Source: an uncultured Pseudomonadales bacterium (GTDB lineage: Bacteria > Pseudomonadota > Gammaproteobacteria > Pseudomonadales > Porticoccaceae). Taken from it: DNA of 8,438 nucleotides. The stretch is taken from positions 1-8,438 of the forward strand of contig CAJQJT010000005.1 of assembly GCA_905478725.1 (NCBI GenBank). The letters run 5' to 3'. A program made the position numbers and the translations under genes. Below, one piece after another: positions 5,256-8,438 of the stretch. The notes under the pieces are model-generated. The model did not search any database. It was given only the letters and a program-made list of their open reading frames with translations, and was not told the DNA's origin. Each line of letters begins with the position of its first letter. Position 1 is the stretch's first letter.

Positions 5256-6581
5256 ATGACGCACCAATTAATCAGAAAAACCTTGATTTCAGCGGCAGTG
5301 GCCGCGGCGACCTTGAGTGCTGGACAGCTGTCCGCAGCACAGATCGAAGAGATCATTGTCACCACACAGAAGCGCGCACAGTCGCTGCAGGACGTGCCTA
5401 TTTCGGTGTCCGCATTTAGCGGCAGCTTTATGGATAAGGCGCAGATCTCTGACGCCAAGCAGGTGGCCCTGCTAACACCTGGTGTATCCGGCGATACAGA
5501 TGACTCATTTCTCGATTCCATGAACGTTCGCGGTATCAGTACCAATGATTTTGGTGTTGGCGCTGAGCCCTCCATTGGCCTTTACCAAGACGGCATCTAT
5601 TTGGGTCGCACCGGTGGTGCCGTATCCAGCTTCTTTGATATTGAAATGGTCGAAGTGGTCAAGGGTCCCCAGGGGACTTTGTTTGGCCGCAACGCCTCCT
5701 CAGGAGCCATCTCGATTACCACGGCAAAGCCTACGGGTGAGTCCGGCGGATCCATTGACATTGGCATTGGCCAGGATGGTTATGGGGAAGTCACCGCGGT
5801 TGTCAATACCCCGATCAATGAGCAGTTTAGTGGCCGTTTAGCGGTCTATCACCAGCAGCAGGACGGCTGGGTGACCAATATTAATGATGGCCAGCAGACT
5901 GGGGGTGTAGAAAATACTGCCGCTCGCTATACCCTGGCTTTTGAAAATGAAGAGATCACCAGCACCCTGATGCTTGAGTATGAAGACCGCCAGGGACCGC
6001 CAACGATTTATCAGGCTTTTGATCCGGATGAAACCGGTCTGCCTTTTTACAGCACCGACGCTGGGGAAGATCAGTTTTCTTCCGATGTCAGTTCTGCCGA
6101 TCTAATCGATGAAGGTGAAGTTTGGGGTGCCACTCTGAATGTTGAAGTGGATCTGGGCAATAATTACACGCTCAGTTCGACTACCGGTTTGCGTGGCCAC
6201 AACTACTATTACTTGGAAGATTTTGATGGCGGTAGTAGTTTTATATCCAACTACAACCAAATTCAAGAACAGGACTATTTCAGTCAAGAGTTTCGCATCA
6301 ATAAAGAGACTGACAGCGTCAGTTGGTTTGTCGGTGCCTCTTGGTACAAAGAAGAACTCAAAGTTCGCTTCAATCAAACCCTCGATGAAGATACTTTTTG
6401 TGCTGCTTACGGTACCTATTACGAATATGACGATAAACCGATTGTGCGACTCTCTACGAATACTATGAGTACGATCCCATTGTTGGCATTGGCACACGTA
6501 ACGATTCGGTTGATGTGGATGCTGAATATGACGGTTGGGGCCTCTACGGCGATGCCACCTTCCATGCCACTGAAGACTTAG
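5256..6581 (+). CDS. TonB-dependent outer-membrane receptor, N-terminal part (frameshifted)
   Basis: This is the 5' part of one receptor gene spanning 5256-7555 (about 766 residues if repaired). Residues 1-28 are a signal peptide with cleavage likely after SAA. A TonB-box-like EEIIVTT follows at 31-37, then the plug domain to about residue 160, with VRGIS (91-95), SIGLYQDGIYLGR (106-118) and the hallmark VEVVKGPQGTLFGRNASSGAI (132-152). The beta-barrel begins after that. Native-looking sequence runs to about Lys394 (codon 6435-6437); the last 47 residues, to the stop at 6579-6581, are out of frame and do not look like barrel. TonB-dependent receptors import large or scarce substrates using TonB-ExbBD energy. 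The substrate cannot be named: this broad family in marine gammaproteobacteria and sphingomonads covers siderophores, saccharides and aromatics. As sequenced, the product would be a plug with half a barrel and should not function. Confidence 0.88.
   Translation: MTHQLIRKTLISAAVAAATLSAGQLSAAQIEEIIVTTQKRAQSLQDVPISVSAFSGSFMDKAQISDAKQVALLTPGVSGDTDDSFLDSMNVRGISTNDFGVGAEPSIGLYQDGIYLGRTGGAVSSFFDIEMVEVVKGPQGTLFGRNASSGAISITTAKPTGESGGSIDIGIGQDGYGEVTAVVNTPINEQFSGRLAVYHQQQDGWVTNINDGQQTGGVENTAARYTLAFENEEITSTLMLEYEDRQGPPTIYQAFDPDETGLPFYSTDAGEDQFSSDVSSADLIDEGEVWGATLNVEVDLGNNYTLSSTTGLRGHNYYYLEDFDGGSSFISNYNQIQEQDYFSQEFRINKETDSVSWFVGASWYKEELKVRFNQTLDEDTFCAAYGTYYEYDDKPIVRLSTNTMSTIPLLALAHVTIRLMWMLNMTVGASTAMPPSMPLKT
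6432..6445 (+). other. Probable site of a single-base deletion (frameshift)
   Basis: The upstream frame reads through Asp-Asp-Lys (codons 6429-6437), then loses receptor-like composition. The -1 frame becomes open at 6437, after a TAA at 6434-6436, and reads TDCATLYEYYEYDPIVG straight into the 3' part. Adding one A to the AAA at 6435-6437 would give D-K-T-D-C-A-T and join both halves without a stop. The restored Cys would pair naturally with Cys382 in the same predicted loop. The exact base is inferred; the indel must lie between about 6430 and 6475. Confidence 0.7.
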
Positions 6582-7555
6582 ATTTTATAATCGGCGCTCG
6601 CTACACCGAAGACAACCGTGATTTCGCCCAGAATTTTGGCGGCGAAGATCGCAATGCCACCTGGTATACCTTCCCGTTCTACACCTCAGACTTTGTTCAG
6701 GGCAATGACCAGTGGACCAATACCTCGGTTCGCGCTGCAGTGAATTATCAGCTCAGCGATGAGGTCTCCACCTACGCCACCTATTCAACCGGCTACAAGG
6801 CCGGTGGTTTTAACACCATGGAACTGTCCTTTGCCGACGATATTACGGTGGATGATTTGGACGGTGAAGATGCCTTAGATTTTGATCCCTCACTGGCAAG
6901 CTTTGACAAGGAGGAGGTGACCAATATAGAGCTGGGCTTAAAGGGTCAGTTTTTGGATGGGCAAATGCAGCTTAATGCCGCGCTCTATAGCTACCAGTTT
7001 GATGGAATGCAGTCTGGGTACTATGTCGATGGTCGCTACACAGTGGCCAATGTAGGCGACGCCGAAGGCTCTGGATTAGAGTTGGATATGCGCTATCTAC
7101 CCACAGACAACTTAGATATTTATCTGGGTTTAGCCTGGGCTGACTCTGAGTTGACCAAACCCAATGCCAGCCTCTCTGACGATTTCTGTGAAGACGATTG
7201 CACCGGCGCTATGTTGCCCGGCACCGTTGATTTCAGTGCCGCGCTGGTCGCGACCTACAGTCAACCCGTTGAAGGCGGCGATATCAGCGTCACTTGGGAA
7301 ACCTTCCATCAGGGTGCTAGCCCAGGATTTGGTGATTTCTCTTTAGAGCCGATCATGTTGGATGAGTTTACAGTGAGCAATCTGCGAGTTGGCTATGACA
7401 GCTCTGATAACTGGAGCATGACTGTTTGGGTCAACAATATATTTGATACCTTCTACTACAAAGGCGTAGCCCCAGCGGATGGCATTATTGCTCCTCACTA
7501 CTTTGGTTTCTCGGAGCCCCGGCGTGTGGGTTTGGATATAGGCTATAAGTTTTAG
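6515..7555 (+). CDS. TonB-dependent receptor, C-terminal beta-barrel part (frameshifted)
   Basis: This is the 3' part of the same receptor. The frame is open from 6437. The GTG at 6515 is only the first start-like codon and has no ribosome binding site, so independent translation is unlikely. The sequence has typical barrel features: alternating amphipathic strands, the conserved YATYSTGYKAGGFN block (codons near 6773-6814), NVGDAEGSGLELD near 7050-7087, VNNIFDTFYY near 7430-7459, and the C-terminal FSEPRRVGLDIGYKF ending in the Phe that outer-membrane insertion by BAM requires. Loops are rich in Asp, Asn and aromatic residues and carry a close Cys pair, FCEDDC (about 7185-7202). No second disruption was seen, so either the gene decayed very recently or the indel is a sequencing error. 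A strong terminator follows. Confidence 0.85.
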   Translation: MDAEYDGWGLYGDATFHATEDLDFIIGARYTEDNRDFAQNFGGEDRNATWYTFPFYTSDFVQGNDQWTNTSVRAAVNYQLSDEVSTYATYSTGYKAGGFNTMELSFADDITVDDLDGEDALDFDPSLASFDKEEVTNIELGLKGQFLDGQMQLNAALYSYQFDGMQSGYYVDGRYTVANVGDAEGSGLELDMRYLPTDNLDIYLGLAWADSELTKPNASLSDDFCEDDCTGAMLPGTVDFSAALVATYSQPVEGGDISVTWETFHQGASPGFGDFSLEPIMLDEFTVSNLRVGYDSSDNWSMTVWVNNIFDTFYYKGVAPADGIIAPHYFGFSEPRRVGLDIGYKF

Positions 7556-7587
7556 AGATAAAAAGGTTTAAAGATAAAAAGTTCTAA
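7556..7587 (+). repeat. Imperfect 16-base tandem duplication
   Basis: AGATAAAAAGGTTTAA is followed directly by AGATAAAAAGTTCTAA, 14 of 16 positions identical. The duplication starts one base after the receptor stop codon and looks like a slippage product in an A-rich stretch. Confidence 0.6.
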
Positions 7588-7620
7588 CATCAGCCTCGCT
7601 GCCGTTATCTAGCAGCACCT

Positions 7621-7651
7621 AAAAACAGCCGACATTCTCGGCTGTTTTTTT
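7621..7651 (+). terminator. Rho-independent terminator after the TonB receptor
   Basis: AAAAACAGCCGA (7621-7632) pairs perfectly with TCGGCTGTTTTT (7638-7649) around the loop CATTC, followed by a run of seven T to 7651. The core CAGCCGA/TCGGCTG is GC-rich. This ends the receptor transcript and separates it from the TPR gene. Confidence 0.92.
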
Positions 7652-7693
7652 GTAGACTGTAAAAAATAATAAACCCATCCCAGAGTTCAGCTT

Positions 7694-8438
7694 ATGGATC
7701 CGCAACAACAGTTCTTTAAGGCTTTAGCGGCAATGCGCGAAGGTGATCTAGAGGGTTGCGAATCTATTTGTCAGCGTCTATTGGGGATCAATCCCAAAGA
7801 GGTTAATACCCTGAGGCTTCAAGCTCAGGTCTGGCACAAGCGCGGTGAGTTAGAGCGAGCCGAGGCGGGATTTAAAGCCGCCCTCATTATCGCCAGTGAT
7901 TTCGCCCACGCCTGGGCGGATCTCGGCAAAGTACAGTTTGATCAGGAAAATTATCCTTCCTCAGAACAGTCTCTCAAGCGGGCACTGAAACTTAACCCCA
8001 GCTTAAAAGTCGCCAATAAACTACTTGCTCAAGTGCTTGAACAGCAGGGTAAAGCCACCCAGTCGGCGGCGGTAGAGCAGGTTAATCAGCAGCATCAACT
8101 ACTCAAAAATAAGGTCGTTGAAGCCTACAGACTTTCCTCGGAGGATAAGGGGTCTGATAGAGCCGAGACACTCTGCAAAGAAGTATTACAGGCAGATCCA
8201 GAACATGTGGGCGCCAAAGAATTTTTAATCAACCGCGCTCTGGAAACGGGTCGCGCCCGCTGGGCCGAAGAGTTGTCCCGCTCACTGGTACGCAAAATGC
8301 CAGAGCAGTCAAAATGGTGGCTAAAGCTCAGCTCCGCATTGGCGCGACAGGATCAGCTAGTTGAAGCTCAGGAAGCAGTGCAGCAGGTACTGAGCATTGA
8401 GCCGCATCTTGAAGAAGCGCAGATGTTGTTGGGCAGTA
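7694..8438 (+). CDS. TPR-repeat protein (partial at right edge)
   Basis: The first 248 codons are present and the frame is still open at the window end. There is no signal peptide or membrane segment. Helical tetratricopeptide repeats cover the visible part: about 4-34 (ending LLGINP), 37-70, 71-102 (AWADLGKVQFDQENY to LKLNP), 140-169 (ending VLQADP), 174-204, and 208-237 (ending VLSIEP). A Gln-rich linker lies near 116-138. The ATG at 7694 is the first start after an in-frame TAA at 7670-7672; its ribosome binding site is weak. TPRs mediate protein binding and do not give a function alone. In many marine proteobacteria, TPR proteins beside TonB receptors continue into a sulfotransferase domain, and some into an aspartyl beta-hydroxylase domain; either would lie beyond the window, so this is a guess. 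The terminator at 7621-7651 implies its own promoter, which I could not identify. Confidence 0.8.
   Translation, partial: MDPQQQFFKALAAMREGDLEGCESICQRLLGINPKEVNTLRLQAQVWHKRGELERAEAGFKAALIIASDFAHAWADLGKVQFDQENYPSSEQSLKRALKLNPSLKVANKLLAQVLEQQGKATQSAAVEQVNQQHQLLKNKVVEAYRLSSEDKGSDRAETLCKEVLQADPEHVGAKEFLINRALETGRARWAEELSRSLVRKMPEQSKWWLKLSSALARQDQLVEAQEAVQQVLSIEPHLEEAQMLLGS

Noticed and set aside
6429..6445. Programmed -1 ribosomal frameshift in the receptor
   Set aside because: There is no X-XXY-YYZ slippery heptamer at the junction, no clear downstream stem-loop was seen, and TonB receptors are not known to use one. An indel is simpler.
6102..6497. Open frames on both strands overlapping the receptor barrel (also 6139-6468 plus and 5222-5575 minus)
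   Set aside because: They are alternative-frame shadows of the receptor, without ribosome binding sites or recognisable domains.
1..8438. Mobile element, CRISPR array or tRNA gene
   Set aside because: No transposase or integrase frame, no terminal inverted repeats with target duplication, no regular spaced repeats and no tRNA cloverleaf were seen.

Overview
The window looks like a chromosomal stretch of a Gram-negative bacterium, most likely a marine-type gammaproteobacterium. The reasons are a large outer-membrane TonB-dependent receptor ending in Phe, a putrescine aminotransferase that strongly resembles Pseudomonas SpuC as I remember it, and roughly balanced base composition. The assignment is by recognition only; no search was run. 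No tRNA, rRNA, CRISPR array or insertion sequence was seen.

Layout from the left. (1) 1-130, minus: start of a secreted or envelope protein with a signal peptide, cut by the window edge. (2) 174-1643, minus: NhaC-superfamily secondary transporter. (3) 1721-2143, minus: Lrp/AsnC-type regulator. (4) 2144-2279: a compact divergent control region with a mirror-image repeat pair and nested direct repeats. (5) 2280-3455, plus: fold-III PLP decarboxylase of the ornithine decarboxylase type. (6) 3489-4886, minus and convergent with the decarboxylase: class-III aminotransferase, SpuC-like putrescine transaminase. (7) 4887-5255: long divergent non-coding region with three inverted repeats. (8) 5256-7555, plus: TonB-dependent receptor broken by one apparent single-base deletion near 6435. 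(9) 7556-7651: small tandem repeat and a strong intrinsic terminator. (10) 7694-8438, plus: TPR-repeat protein that runs off the right edge.

Genes 2, 3, 5 and 6 read as a small amino-acid/polyamine module. The decarboxylase would make putrescine from ornithine, and the SpuC-like enzyme would move an amino group from putrescine to pyruvate, giving 4-aminobutanal. The NhaC-type carrier would move a substrate or product, or Na+/H+, and the Lrp-type protein would control it from the shared intergenic region. No aldehyde dehydrogenase or gamma-glutamyl ligase is present here, so the pathway would have to be completed elsewhere. The TonB receptor and TPR protein may be a separate unit.

The most useful observations are the operator-like repeats at 2145-2252, the single-base frameshift in the receptor, and the dyads upstream of the receptor. 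I did not find a clearly unprecedented system.
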